A stretch of 55,518 nucleotides of DNA from Bacillota bacterium (GTDB lineage: Bacteria > Bacillota > Clostridia > Oscillospirales > Oscillospiraceae). Made by a program: the position numbers and the translations under genes. The stretch's first letter is position 1; each line of letters starts with the position of its first letter. This document shows, one piece after another, positions 1-10,044 of the stretch. The DNA is taken from positions 1-55,518 of the forward strand of contig JAETQY010000014.1 in the NCBI GenBank assembly GCA_021770445.1, given 5' to 3'. The notes under the pieces are model-generated. The model was given only the letters and a program-made list of their open reading frames with translations, had not been told where the DNA came from and ran no database searches.

Positions 1-375
1 GTGATTACCACCCCGAAAACCAAGAAAAGCAATCGTACCATCAAAATGCCCAATTTCCTCTGTGACGAAATGCGGGACTACCTGGGAATGCTCTACGGGG
101 TCAAGAAGAAAGACCGCATTTTCACCGTCACGAAAAGCTACCTCCATCATGAGATGGACAGGGGGGCGAAAGAGGCCGGGGTCAAGCGTATCCGTATCCA
201 TGACCTCCGACACAGCCACATTTCCCTGCTGATTGATATGGGCTTCTCGGCGGTGGCGATTGCCGACCGGGTAGGCCATGAGAGTATCGAAATCACCTAC
301 CGCTACGCCCACCTGTTTCCGTCCAAGCAGACGGAGATGGCGGACAAACTGGACTTTGAAAGGACGGGAGCATAA
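1..375 (+). CDS. int: Tyrosine recombinase/integrase, C-terminal part (cut by window start)
   Basis: The frame is open from base 1, so this is the last 124 residues of a longer protein, not a complete gene. The C-terminal catalytic half of a phage-type tyrosine integrase is visible: the HDLRHSH box carries the catalytic His and Arg, VGHES carries the second His, and TYRYAHLF carries the nucleophilic Tyr. Such enzymes integrate and excise mobile elements at an att site. The stop codon overlaps the start of the next gene by one base, so it is probably co-transcribed with the mobilization genes. The N-terminal DNA-binding domains lie outside the window. The family is clear; the element type (IME or ICE) is inferred from the neighbours. 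Confidence 0.9.
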   Translation: MITTPKTKKSNRTIKMPNFLCDEMRDYLGMLYGVKKKDRIFTVTKSYLHHEMDRGAKEAGVKRIRIHDLRHSHISLLIDMGFSAVAIADRVGHESIEITYRYAHLFPSKQTEMADKLDFERTGA

Positions 376-707
376 TGTCAGCTAAGAATTTGGACAACCA
401 CAACCGTTGGCGGAACAAGACCGTGGCGTTCCGGGTGTCGCCGGAGGAGGACGAACAGCTTGAAATTGCCGTCCGCCTGTCCGGGCTGACCAAACAGGAC
501 TACATCACCCGGCGGCTGTTGAACCGGGATATTGTAGTGCAGGGCAATCCCAGGGTCTACAAGGCCCTGCGTGACCAGCTCGCCGCCGTCCTGGGGGAAC
601 TGCAGCGGGTCAGGGATAGGGTCAGCGTGGACGGCGAGTTGCTGGACACCATCAACCTGATTGCAAAAATTATGGAGGGAATGAAGGAGGACACGAATGG
701 CAGATGA
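375..707 (+). CDS. mobC: MobC-like mobilization accessory protein
   Basis: This small basic protein of 110 residues resembles MobC-type relaxosome proteins. The first part (about residues 12-50, FRVSPEEDEQLEIAVRLSG then TKQDYITRRLL) looks like a ribbon-helix-helix DNA-binding fold. The C-terminal part is helical and probably mediates oligomerization. Family members bind near oriT and help the relaxase open the nick region. The start overlaps the integrase stop by one base, and the end overlaps the downstream ATPase gene by 11 bases, so the three genes are translationally linked. A general RHH regulator is the alternative, but a relaxase gene and an oriT-like site in the same element favour MobC. 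Confidence 0.75.
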   Translation: MSAKNLDNHNRWRNKTVAFRVSPEEDEQLEIAVRLSGLTKQDYITRRLLNRDIVVQGNPRVYKALRDQLAAVLGELQRVRDRVSVDGELLDTINLIAKIMEGMKEDTNGR

Positions 708-1851
708 CAAAGAAAAGACTGTCCTGAACCCGTCTGTTGGCGCAGACGGAGGACAGCCAATCCTATGTACCGACACCAGTATAACAGACCAGCCGCAGGA
801 TTGCAATGACAAATTTCCTGAAGAAAATATGGAAGAACTGCTCCGAAAAATGCGGCGCATGAATGACCCGGCCAATTTGCCCACCATCACCATGCGGGAG
901 CTTTACGAAACTGTCTACCAGAGCAGACCGCCCGTCATTGACGGTCTGCTCTGCTCCGGCACCTACCTCTTTGCCGGAGCGCCCAAGGTGGGCAAGTCGT
1001 TCCTGGTGGCCCAGCTCGCCTACCACGTCAGTACCGGGCAGAAGCTATGGGAGTATGATGTCCGGCCTGGGACGGTCTTATACCTCGCCCTGGAGGACGA
1101 TTACCAGCGGCTTCAAGAGCGGATGTTCCGAATGTTCGGCGTGGAGGGGACGGACAATCTCCACTTTGCCACCTGCGCCAAGCAGCTCGGCAACGGCCTG
1201 GACGAGCAGCTTGACAAGTTTGTGCGGGAGCATCCCGACACCCGGCTTATCATCATCGACACCTTGCAGAAGGTTAGGGAGATGGGCGGCGAGGCGTACA
1301 GCTACGCCGACGACTATCAGATTGTCGGCAGACTGAAGCAGTTTGCCGACAAAAAGAGGCTTTGTCTGCTGGTCGTCCATCACACCAGGAAACAGCCCTC
1401 CGGAGATAAGTTCGAGATGATCTCCGGCACAACGGGTCTGCTGGGCTGTGCGGACGGGGCGTTTATCCTCCAGAAAGAGAAGCGCACCGACAGCGCCGCA
1501 ACGCTGGACGTGGTAGGCCGTGACCAGCCTGACCAGCGGATACACCTGGTACGGGATGAAGTGCGGCTCACCTGGGACTTCGACCATGCAGAGCGGGAGT
1601 TATGGAAGGAGCCGCCTGACCCTCTGCTGGTAAAGTTGTCGGAGCTGGTGACGGCTGAACGGCCCGTATGGAGCGGAACAGCAACGGAACTGGCGGGTGT
1701 CCTCGGCGGCGAATTGACCGCTATTGCGCTGGCGATGCGGCTGAATGTCCGGGCGAGTATGCTGATGAACGAGTACGGCATCCGCTATGAGAACCGCCGC
1801 ACCCACGCCGGACGGATAATCACGCTCACGCTGATAAATCAGGAGGCGTGA
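697..1851 (+). CDS. RepA-like AAA family ATPase (replicative helicase type)
   Basis: The 384-residue protein has a RecA/DnaB-like ATPase core of the AAA_25/RepA type. Walker A is GAPKVGKS at about residues 93-100, Walker B is RLIIIDT near residue 184, and VVHHTRK near residue 226 fits the sensor motif of this family. The first 60 residues look disordered, and the C-terminal 80 residues may form a winged helix. RSF1010 RepA-like proteins act as hexameric helicases for plasmid or mobile-element replication. The gene overlaps mobC and ends at an iteron-like palindrome, which fits a role in replicating an excised element. The exact role is inferred. Confidence 0.75.
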   Translation: MADDKEKTVLNPSVGADGGQPILCTDTSITDQPQDCNDKFPEENMEELLRKMRRMNDPANLPTITMRELYETVYQSRPPVIDGLLCSGTYLFAGAPKVGKSFLVAQLAYHVSTGQKLWEYDVRPGTVLYLALEDDYQRLQERMFRMFGVEGTDNLHFATCAKQLGNGLDEQLDKFVREHPDTRLIIIDTLQKVREMGGEAYSYADDYQIVGRLKQFADKKRLCLLVVHHTRKQPSGDKFEMISGTTGLLGCADGAFILQKEKRTDSAATLDVVGRDQPDQRIHLVRDEVRLTWDFDHAERELWKEPPDPLLVKLSELVTAERPVWSGTATELAGVLGGELTAIALAMRLNVRASMLMNEYGIRYENRRTHAGRIITLTLINQEA

Positions 1852-1920
1852 CGACTGTGACAACCGTGACGACTAAAAACGGAGAGGGGGTGTCCCTCTC
1901 AGGTTGTCACAGTCGTCACG
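1847..1920 (+). repeat. Iteron-like GTGAC repeats in a large palindrome
   Basis: Two 18-bp arms (CGTGACGACTGTGACAAC at 1847-1864 and its exact reverse complement at 1903-1920) flank a smaller hairpin, GAGAGGG/CCCTCTC. Each arm region is built from 9-bp units of the form GTGACRACY, about three in each orientation. The left arm includes the stop codon of the RepA-like gene. Iterons next to a replication ATPase suggest an origin or an autoregulatory operator. An intrinsic terminator is less likely because no T-run follows. Confidence 0.6.
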
Positions 1921-2042
1921 GTTGTCACGGACAAAGTTTAGGCGGGGTGCAGGGTGCCCTTTTCAAAGGGCGGCCCTGCTGGGGGAGCCGTCCGCAGACG
2001 GCGGGGGCAACGCCCCCCTATCCCCCTCGGGAGAGCCCACGG

Positions 2043-2101
2043 CACTTTCGCACCAACGGGGCGAAAGTGTCATAGTGGGTTATTACACTTCCTCAGAAGT
2101 G
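2043..2101 (+). other. Putative oriT of the MobV/pMV158 type
   Basis: A perfect 9-bp inverted repeat (CACTTTCGC at 2043-2051, GCGAAAGTG at 2061-2069) is followed by TAGTGGGTTA at 2073-2082. This closely matches the pMV158 nick region TAGTGTG/TTA, so by analogy the nick would fall between 2079 and 2080. A second hairpin, CACTTC-CTCA-GAAGTG, follows at 2086-2101. The site lies about 65 bases before the MobV relaxase gene, the usual place for a self-recognized oriT in this family. The repeats are visible directly; the nick position is inferred. Confidence 0.65.
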
Positions 2102-2165
2102 CCTCCCCAACATTACCCCGTCCATTATCAACAACCCAACATCTGAAACAGGAGGATTTTTGCCT

Positions 2166-3509
2166 ATGGCACGAGGCGACGGTATTGACCGTACCAGCGC
2201 AAGAAACATGAGACTGACAGCTGCCAAGATTGGAAACACCCAGCAGCACAACGAACGGGAAAAGGATTCCTACGTCAATCAGGACATTGTGCCAGAGCGG
2301 ACACCGCTCAACGTCCACTTCAAAACTCCCTCTGCTGGGTATCAGGAGATGTTCGCACAGATGGAGGCCGAGGGCGTGATCTCCACCCGTGGCATTAAGG
2401 CGGATGCCTTTCGGTATGGTGAGCTGATCTTCGATGTCAATTCTGCCTACTTCTACAATCACGGTGGCTATGACTTCGCAAAACAATTCTACACCGACAC
2501 TTACAAATCTGCAATAGAAATCGTAGGTGGAGAGCAATATATTTTGTCGGCGGTCATGCACGCCGATGAGCGCAACCGGGCCATGTCCGAGGCTCTTGGT
2601 GAGGACGTGTACCACTACCACCTCCATGTGGTCTATGTCCCAGTGGTGCAGAAGGAAGTCCGCTGGACAAAGCGGTGCAAGGATAAGTCCCTGGTGGGCA
2701 AGGTCAAAGAAACCATCATGCAGGTGAGTATGAGCAAAAAGTGGGCCTCAAAGCCAGCCGTTGATGATGTGACCGGAGAACCACTCTTGACCTCCAAGGG
2801 AAAGCCCGTCCTCAAAAAGTCGTACAGCGTTTTACAAGATAATTTCTTCCAGGCCATGCGAGATGCCGGATATGACGACCTGAAACGTGGAGAGCGAGGC
2901 AGCTCCGAGGAACATTTGACGGTTACACAGTTTAAGGTAGAGCGTGAAAAGGAACGGCTTGCCCAGCTTCAAGAGGCGGCTGTGCTGGCCCAGGCCGAGG
3001 CCGAGAAAAAGAAGAAGGAGGCAGAAGCCGCCGAGAAGAAAGCGGCCCAGGCCAAGGTCAAGCTGGACGATGTGGCCCCGCTGCTGAAAGGCATGGAAAA
3101 GCTGGCGGCGGACTTTTCCGACGACCCGGAGCGGACGTTGCCGGAGCCGGGACCGCTGGAGAGCGCCAAGTCCTACCGGGAGAAGAAAGCCAAGCCTCTT
3201 TGGGAGAAGATCGTCAAGGTGCTGCGTTCAATCTACCGGGCCTACTTCGACCTCAAGAGCAGGTTTGAGAGGTTGCAGAGTGCCTATGACCGGGAGATCA
3301 ACAAGAACAGCTCTCTTTCAGCCAGAATTTACGAGGTCTGCGCCGAGAGGGACAGCCTAAAGGGGCAGATCAGGGACTATGAGCGGGTCAGGCAGGCCAT
3401 TGGCCTGGAACAGGCAGACAGGATATTGGAAGTTGCTTACCAGCAGGAACAAGCTGAAAAGGAACGGAGGCAAGGGTCAAGGCAAAAAGTGAGAGTGAGC
3501 GTAAGATAA
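2166..3509 (+). CDS. mobV: MobV (Mob/Pre) family relaxase
   Basis: The 447-residue relaxase nicks oriT and leads the strand during conjugative mobilization. The N-terminal 200 residues match Mob/Pre proteins: an early ARNMRL...HNERE block, then the metal-binding motif HADERNRAM...YHYHLHVVYVPV at about residues 138-162. The C-terminal half is rich in Lys, Glu and Ala and is predicted coiled coil (about residues 255-300 and 370-440), as in pMV158 MobM, where it mediates dimerization or membrane contact. AGGAGG at about 2151 precedes both a TTG at 2160 and the ATG at 2166. The ATG is preferred for codon type and spacing. It lies directly downstream of the oriT-like hairpins. Confidence 0.9.
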   Translation: MARGDGIDRTSARNMRLTAAKIGNTQQHNEREKDSYVNQDIVPERTPLNVHFKTPSAGYQEMFAQMEAEGVISTRGIKADAFRYGELIFDVNSAYFYNHGGYDFAKQFYTDTYKSAIEIVGGEQYILSAVMHADERNRAMSEALGEDVYHYHLHVVYVPVVQKEVRWTKRCKDKSLVGKVKETIMQVSMSKKWASKPAVDDVTGEPLLTSKGKPVLKKSYSVLQDNFFQAMRDAGYDDLKRGERGSSEEHLTVTQFKVEREKERLAQLQEAAVLAQAEAEKKKKEAEAAEKKAAQAKVKLDDVAPLLKGMEKLAADFSDDPERTLPEPGPLESAKSYREKKAKPLWEKIVKVLRSIYRAYFDLKSRFERLQSAYDREINKNSSLSARIYEVCAERDSLKGQIRDYERVRQAIGLEQADRILEVAYQQEQAEKERRQGSRQKVRVSVR

Positions 3510-3542
3510 TCATATATCTTGCTAATATTTTGAAAATAGTTC

Positions 3543-3571
3543 TTGACAACCGGAAAAATATGGAGTAGAAT
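3543..3571 (+). promoter_or_regulatory. Sigma-A promoter of the perR operon
   Basis: A perfect -35 TTGACA (3543-3548) and a -10 TAGAAT (3566-3571) are separated by 17 bases. It lies just beyond the relaxase stop and immediately before a PerR-type operator. Confidence 0.75.
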
Positions 3572-3584
3572 AATTCCAGCTTAT

Positions 3585-3605
3585 TTAGAATTATTTTAAT
3601 TCTAA
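3585..3605 (+). promoter_or_regulatory. Per/Fur-type operator
   Basis: This is a perfect 9-3-9 inverted repeat, TTAGAATTA-N3-TAATTCTAA. It closely resembles the Per box (TTATAATNATTATAA) and lies just after the predicted transcription start. It is 24 bases before the perR start, so autoregulation of perR and peroxide control of the operon are expected. Confidence 0.8.
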
Positions 3606-3628
3606 ATTTGACTTGAGGGGGACGGTAT

Positions 3629-4003
3629 ATGACAACTTATGAGCGCGAAATATATCATATCATTACCAGCTCCGAGAAGCATCTGACTGTAGAAGAAATC
3701 TATTTGGAAATCAAGAATCAATATCCTAAAATTGTTCTGGCTACGGTATATAACAATGTGAACAGGCTGTGGAAGGCCGGGCTGATTCGCAAAGTATCTG
3801 TTGAAAATATGCCAGACAGATATGACCGCCTGACGAAGCACGACCATTTGGTTTGTCAGAGATGTGGCAAATTGGCGGACATTTCGTTTGAGGATTTGAC
3901 TGATTCTCTCCGCAGACAATTAGGCGAGGACTTTCTCTCATACGATCTGAAAGTCTTTTACCTGTGTCCAGAGTGTCGGAAACGCGAGCAGGACCGGCTT
4001 TGA
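3629..4003 (+). CDS. perR: PerR-type peroxide-sensing Fur family repressor
   Basis: The protein is a compact 124-residue Fur family member. The DNA-binding winged helix contains ATVYNNVNRLWKAG (about residues 38-51). Residues H18, D66, H71, H73 and D84 line up with the regulatory metal ligands H37, D85, H91, H93 and D104 of Bacillus PerR; Asp rather than Glu at the last position favours PerR over Fur. The structural zinc site is C76-x2-C79 and a second CxxC (CPEC) near residue 114. It is about 20 residues shorter at the N-terminus than Bacillus PerR. It lies behind its own probable operator and ahead of rubrerythrin, a typical PerR target in anaerobes. Confidence 0.85.
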   Translation: MTTYEREIYHIITSSEKHLTVEEIYLEIKNQYPKIVLATVYNNVNRLWKAGLIRKVSVENMPDRYDRLTKHDHLVCQRCGKLADISFEDLTDSLRRQLGEDFLSYDLKVFYLCPECRKREQDRL

Positions 4004-4087
4004 GAAGAACGCCATCTGAGCAGACGCCATCCCCCCTCCCCCGCTTAAAAATGCGACGCAAACGACTGAAGAAGACAGGAGGAAATC

Positions 4088-4627
4088 ATGATGAGCAAGT
4101 ACACAGGTACGCAGACCGAAAAAAACCTGGAGGCCGCTTTTGCCGGAGAATCCCAGGCGAGGAACAAGTACACATACTTTGCCTCCAAAGCCAAAAAGGA
4201 GGGTTTCGAGCAGATCGCGGCCCTGTTCCTGAAGACTGCGGACAATGAGAAGGAACACGCCAAGCTGTGGTTTAAGGAGCTGGAGGGCATTGGCTCTACC
4301 GCCGAGAACTTAGGGGCCGCTGCTGACGGCGAGAACTACGAATGGACGGATATGTATGACGGCTTTGCCAAGACTGCCGAGGAAGAAGGTTTCCCGGAGC
4401 TGGCGGCGAAGTTCCGTATGGTCGCGGCCATTGAGAAGCAGCACGAGGAGCGTTACCGAGCGCTGCTGAAAAATGTGGAAATGGCAGAGGTCTTTGCTAA
4501 GAGCGAGGTCAAGGTGTGGGAGTGCCGCAACTGCGGTCACATCGTAGTGGGTACACAGGCCCCGGATGTTTGCCCTGTTTGCGCCCATCCCCAGGCATAT
4601 TTTGAGGTTCACGCAGAAAATTATTAA
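4088..4627 (+). CDS. rbr: Rubrerythrin
   Basis: The 179-residue protein has a ferritin-like four-helix domain with paired Glu/ExxH diiron ligands ([22 protein letters not shown]). A C-terminal rubredoxin-like FeCys4 site follows (CRNCG then CPVCAHP, about residues 145-170). Rubrerythrin reduces hydrogen peroxide to water using electrons from NADH via rubredoxin-type carriers and is a main peroxide defence in anaerobes. AGGAGG at 4077-4082 serves either of two adjacent ATG codons (4088 or 4091); the second has the better spacing, so one extra Met may be annotated here. It follows perR and is probably derepressed by peroxide. Confidence 0.93.
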   Translation: MMSKYTGTQTEKNLEAAFAGESQARNKYTYFASKAKKEGFEQIAALFLKTADNEKEHAKLWFKELEGIGSTAENLGAAADGENYEWTDMYDGFAKTAEEEGFPELAAKFRMVAAIEKQHEERYRALLKNVEMAEVFAKSEVKVWECRNCGHIVVGTQAPDVCPVCAHPQAYFEVHAENY

Positions 4628-4648
4628 AATATAGAAGGAGATTATTTC

Positions 4649-5212
4649 ATGAGAAGCATTACAACTTTGGATTTGCAGTACGCCCACCGCTTTTATGGCT
4701 TCAAGGGTGAGGCCCAGTACCTGCACGGTCACACCGGTGTCCTGACCATTGAGGTCGAGGATTCCGTGGAATCCGGAGTGAACATGGTATTCCCCTGCAA
4801 CGAGATCCAGAAGACCGCATGGGAGGTTTTGAAGAACTTTGACCATGCCCTGATTCTGCGCCAGGACGATCCCCTGCTGCCCGCCATTCTCAAGGTGTAC
4901 GAGGAGCAGGGCATCAAGGATGGAGCGCCCCAGAATAAGATGAAGGGCCCTGCTTTCCAGACGGAGCTGGCTACCGCATATCCCGACTGCCGCCTTGTGG
5001 TCACGAAGGAAACCATGACAGTAGAGGGCATGATTAAGATTGTCTATGATTTGCTGAAAGACAAACTCAATATTGCCAAACTGACCTTTACCAGCGGGGT
5101 AAACGCCGCCAGCCAGGAGTATGAAACCAAGAATCAGATTGACCGCTGCCCCCTGTGCGGCATAGCGCTGAACGAAAACGGCGTCTGCCCCAAGTGTGGT
5201 TATAAGAAGTAA
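4649..5212 (+). CDS. 6-pyruvoyl-tetrahydropterin synthase/QueD-like protein with C-terminal zinc ribbon
   Basis: The first 150 residues match the T-fold of PTPS/QueD: zinc ligands H13 and the HGH pair H26/H28, the FDHALIL catalytic His, and TVEGM for pterin binding. The catalytic Cys normally four residues before the first His of HGH is absent; position 22 is Ala, with Glu at 21. About 25 C-terminal residues form a rubredoxin/zinc-ribbon-like tail (CPLCG...CPKCG). It lies 21 bases after rubrerythrin in the PerR operon. A standard queuosine-pathway reaction is doubtful because the Cys is missing; a variant pterin activity or a stress function is possible but unproven. Confidence 0.7.
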   Translation: MRSITTLDLQYAHRFYGFKGEAQYLHGHTGVLTIEVEDSVESGVNMVFPCNEIQKTAWEVLKNFDHALILRQDDPLLPAILKVYEEQGIKDGAPQNKMKGPAFQTELATAYPDCRLVVTKETMTVEGMIKIVYDLLKDKLNIAKLTFTSGVNAASQEYETKNQIDRCPLCGIALNENGVCPKCGYKK

Positions 5213-5226
5213 AAATTTCCTATATG

Positions 5227-5260
5227 CAGCCAGGCGTTTCAATAATGGAACGTCTGGCTG
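5227..5260 (+). terminator. Probable terminator after the perR operon
   Basis: A stem pairs CAGCCAGGCGTTTC with GAACGTCTGGCTG around a short loop, right after the last gene of the operon. No clean T-run follows (TCTGTGTT), so strength is uncertain. Confidence 0.5.
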
Positions 5261-5299
5261 TCTGTGTTGGGAATCATTAACCGTTTTATCATGAATGAC

Positions 5300-5328
5300 T
5301 TGTCTTCCTGTCCAGTTTATAGTATAAT
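5300..5328 (+). promoter_or_regulatory. Probable promoter of ogt
   Basis: TTGTCT and TATAAT are separated by 17 bases, leaving a 5' leader of about 170 bases before ogt. No conserved riboswitch fold is recognized in the leader. The stretch 5213-5503 otherwise holds only the terminator-like hairpin. Confidence 0.5.
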
Positions 5329-5503
5329 GCGAATGGGATAGAAGTAATCTGCTCGCATTATCACACATGATAACAAATTGATAACAGCCCATCGTATAGG
5401 CTGGATAATATGGATATATCAAATAATCAAAAGAACAGGGCATCATATTTCCAAAGCAAAATCCGTTAGAATATGATACCCAGCAACGAGTGGGAGTGAA
5501 AAA

Positions 5504-5977
5504 ATGAGTAGCGCGATTTATCCCTTTCCCTTCGGTCAGCTCAAGATCGGATATGAGGGCGGCGCCGTCACGCTCCTGAAGCGGACAGACGAGCCCGCCC
5601 GCGGCGAAGGGCGGACGGCGCTGACCGATCTGGCGTTCGGGCAGATCACCGAGTATCTGGAGGGGAAGCGCCGGGAGTTCGATTTCCCCTACCGCCTCCG
5701 GGGCACCGAATTCCAGCAGAAGGTGTGGCGGGCGCTGCGGGCCATTCCCTACGGCGAGACGCGCACCTATGGGGAGATCGCCGCCGCTGTCGGCAGCCCA
5801 AAGGCCGCTCGAGCCGTAGGCATGGCCAACCATCAAAACCCTATTTTGATCGCCGTCCCCTGTCACCGGGTCATCGGTGCGGACGGCAGTCTGGTGGGCT
5901 ACGGCAGCGGCCTGGACATGAAAGAGGCGCTGCTGCGCCTGGAGAAAAGGGTCATTCAGAAGGAAAATCTGGCATAA
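5504..5977 (+). CDS. ogt: Methylated-DNA--protein-cysteine methyltransferase
   Basis: The 157-residue protein is a suicide repair enzyme that moves the methyl group from O6-methylguanine to its own Cys. The DNA-binding wHTH segment includes GTEFQQKVWRALRAIPYGET (about residues 66-85) and the RAVGMANHQNP helix that carries the arginine finger. The active site IAVPCHRVIGADG is near residue 117. The length is normal for Ogt/MGMT without an Ada domain. It stands alone between its own promoter and a bidirectional terminator. The exact alkyl-group range cannot be judged from sequence. Confidence 0.92.
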   Translation: MSSAIYPFPFGQLKIGYEGGAVTLLKRTDEPARGEGRTALTDLAFGQITEYLEGKRREFDFPYRLRGTEFQQKVWRALRAIPYGETRTYGEIAAAVGSPKAARAVGMANHQNPILIAVPCHRVIGADGSLVGYGSGLDMKEALLRLEKRVIQKENLA

Positions 5978-5987
5978 CCGAAAACAA

Positions 5988-6020
5988 ACAGGCTGGAGGG
6001 GACATTCCCTTCCAGCCTGT
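5988..6020. terminator. Bidirectional terminator between ogt and the zinc-ribbon gene
   Basis: The stem ACAGGCTGGAGGG/CCCTTCCAGCCTGT lies between convergent genes. A-rich sequence on the left gives a T-run for the minus strand, and TATATGTTATT follows on the plus strand. Confidence 0.7.
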
Positions 6021-6025
6021 ATATG

Positions 6026-6304
6026 TTATTTCAAAAGGAACCATACAGCCACAACTACAACGACCGCCAGCCCCAGGACGATCCAGGGGAGGGGGCTCTT
6101 TTTCTTCTCCCGCGGGGCGGGGGGGACGTAGTCGTCGTCGCCGTCATCCTTGCGCGGGGCGGCACTCTCCTTTTGGGGGGCTTTCTTCTGCTTTTCCAGA
6201 TCCTGGATCAGACGCAGCTGGGCGTCTAGTGGCCCGCCGCAGACACTGCAAAAGATACGGGAATCGTCGTTCATCTGGCCGCAGCCGGGACAGCGTTTTG
6301 ACAT
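6026..6304 (-). CDS. Zinc-ribbon protein with C-terminal membrane anchor
   Basis: The 92-residue protein begins with a double-CxxC zinc ribbon (CPGCG...CSVCGGPL, residues 5-26). A charged, Pro-rich linker follows, and one C-terminal hydrophobic helix (about residues 72-91, WIVLGLAVVVVVAVWFLL) acts as a tail anchor with the N-terminus in the cytoplasm. A good AAAGGAG site precedes the ATG. The function is unknown; such proteins are common in Clostridia. The 105 bases between it and the dipeptidase gene contain only its leader and probable promoter region. Confidence 0.7.
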   Translation of the reverse strand: MSKRCPGCGQMNDDSRIFCSVCGGPLDAQLRLIQDLEKQKKAPQKESAAPRKDDGDDDYVPPAPREKKKSPLPWIVLGLAVVVVVAVWFLLK

Positions 6305-6409
6305 AACCGTGCTCCTTTCTGAGGGCGGCCTTGAAAGCGCCGCAATGTGACTTGATATATTACAATTATAACAGAAAGCCCGGAGAGAAACAAGAGCGGT
6401 TTATTTATT

Positions 6410-7426
6410 TTAACAGATTTCTTTGTAAAAGTTCCGGGCATTGCGCCACAGAATACCCTCTGCCTGGACGGGGGTGAGTCCCCGGTCCAGAAAAAACTGA
6501 TACAGACCGGCAAATTTTTCTGGGCCGTCCAGCCAGGGGGGCAGGTCAGCGCCGTCGGCGTCGGAACCCAGGGCCAGACAGTGCTCTGCCCCCAGCTCCA
6601 GGAAGTGCTCTGCATGGCGCCACAGGTCGTCTGGTAAGGCGGGCTGTCCGTCCTCCCGGAGAAAGGCGTTGTAGTAGTTCAACCCGATGAGGCAGCCCCG
6701 GCGGACCATCTCCCTAACCTGATCGTCGGTGAGGTTGCGCTTATGTCCGCACACCGCCCGGGCGTTGGAGTGACTGGCCGCAAAGGGCTTTTGGGCCACC
6801 TCCAGCAGGTCATTGAAGCCCCGGTCGTTTAAGTGGGACACATCAATGATGATGCCTTGCCGTTCCAGCTCCCGGACGGCCTCCCGGCCAAAATCGGACA
6901 GGCCGCGGTCCGTCACGTTCCCAGAGCCGATCTCGTTCTCCCCGTTCCAGGTGAGGGTGAGCATCCGCACCCCGTCCCGGGCCAGCGTTTCGACGCGCTC
7001 CAGCCGCCCGGCCAGAGCGGAACCGTTCTCCACCGTGAGGACGGCGGCCGCCCTCCCCTGAGCCCAGGCGGCCTCGATGTCCGAGGCCGTGCGGCAGGGG
7101 CGGACCTTGTCTGACAGGACATCCATCTGTCTCTGAAAGCTGTGCCGGTGCAGGTCATAGTAGGCGATGGCGTCCTCCCCCTTGAGCCCGTCGGGGAGGA
7201 AGATGGCGCAGCACTGGCACCAGCTTACCCCCTCCGGGATGGCGGACAGGGAGAAGTGATGGCCGGGCAGGTCCAGGGTGTCGGTATTCCGGACGCGCTC
7301 GGTAAAGGCGGACACAGTCTCGTCCCTTTTCGCCGGGTCCCGAAGGGCCTCCAGCAGGGGGGCGTCCTCCGGAGACAGGGCGGTGAGGGTGTCGCAGTGC
7401 AGGTCGATAAGTGCGTAGGGGAGCAT
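6410..7426 (-). CDS. Membrane dipeptidase family protein (peptidase M19)
   Basis: The 338-residue protein is a renal-dipeptidase-like metal-dependent hydrolase of the amidohydrolase fold. The first metal site HxD is in IDLHCDTL near the N-terminus. Others include VENGSAL (bridging Glu), DVSHLNDRGF, ASHSNARAV and GSDADGAD. Members cleave dipeptides, often with broad specificity including D-residues. The ATG at 7426 is chosen because AAAGGAG lies eight bases upstream; a GTG nine bases earlier would overlap this site. No signal peptide is visible, so the enzyme is probably cytoplasmic. Confidence 0.88.
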   Translation of the reverse strand: MLPYALIDLHCDTLTALSPEDAPLLEALRDPAKRDETVSAFTERVRNTDTLDLPGHHFSLSAIPEGVSWCQCCAIFLPDGLKGEDAIAYYDLHRHSFQRQMDVLSDKVRPCRTASDIEAAWAQGRAAAVLTVENGSALAGRLERVETLARDGVRMLTLTWNGENEIGSGNVTDRGLSDFGREAVRELERQGIIIDVSHLNDRGFNDLLEVAQKPFAASHSNARAVCGHKRNLTDDQVREMVRRGCLIGLNYYNAFLREDGQPALPDDLWRHAEHFLELGAEHCLALGSDADGADLPPWLDGPEKFAGLYQFFLDRGLTPVQAEGILWRNARNFYKEIC

Positions 7427-7463
7427 GGAAATCACTCCTTTTCTGCTATCCTATGCGCAGGGC

Positions 7464-9611
<2,148 letters not shown>

Positions 9612-9870
9612 ATGTCGTTCTCCTTGCAGATAAAATCAAAGGCAAGGACAGTTTACCCCAACAGGGCGGAAAAGTCCAGAGGGATGTGGGCCGGAACGAT
9701 TTGGATGAAGAGCTGACGTAATTTACCATTGCAATCGGCAGAGGAATAAGGTATGATGTACTAAAAATACCTGATTTGCAGGAAATCCTCGCTATTTCGA
9801 CCTTTGTGCAGGAAAGAGAAGCTGAGGAAAAAATGCAGGTAAAATTTGAGGATAATATTCGTTCAATCGC

Positions 9871-9899
9871 TTGCAATGAGCGGAAAAATACGCTATAAT
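9871..9899 (+). promoter_or_regulatory. Upstream promoter of the flagellar operon (sigma-A type)
   Basis: TTGCAA and a consensus TATAAT are separated by 17 bases, about 145 bases before flgB. The 9612-10044 gap holds this site and a second promoter; no gene is seen there. An AT-rich frame at about 9722-9898 has no start codon or ribosome site. Confidence 0.65.
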
Positions 9900-9972
9900 T
9901 AAAATACGCGGGCATTGCGCACGGGAAAAAAGAGAGAACGGGGAAGATCCGTTAAAAGTCTGACGATAGCCC

Positions 9973-10001
9973 TTGATTTTCCGGGGGAGTCGTGTTAGAA
10001 T
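9973..10001 (+). promoter_or_regulatory. Proximal promoter of the flagellar operon (sigma-A type)
   Basis: TTGATT and TAGAAT are separated by 17 bases, ending 43 bases before the flgB start. Together with the site at 9871 it gives tandem sigma-A promoters. No sigma-28 signature is seen here, which suits an early operon that itself encodes sigma-28. Confidence 0.55.
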
Positions 10002-10044
10002 TAAGTTTTGAAACTCTGGTGACATCATCAAGGAGGGCGTTCAA

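Noticed and set aside
9722-9898. AT-rich open frame between tex and flgB
   Set aside because: No start codon with a ribosome site; it overlaps the flagellar promoter. It might be a gene remnant, but this cannot be supported.
9962-9969. GACGATAG as a sigma-28 -10 element before flgB
   Set aside because: No TAAA-like -35 lies 15 bases upstream; sigma-A elements with 17-base spacing fit better.
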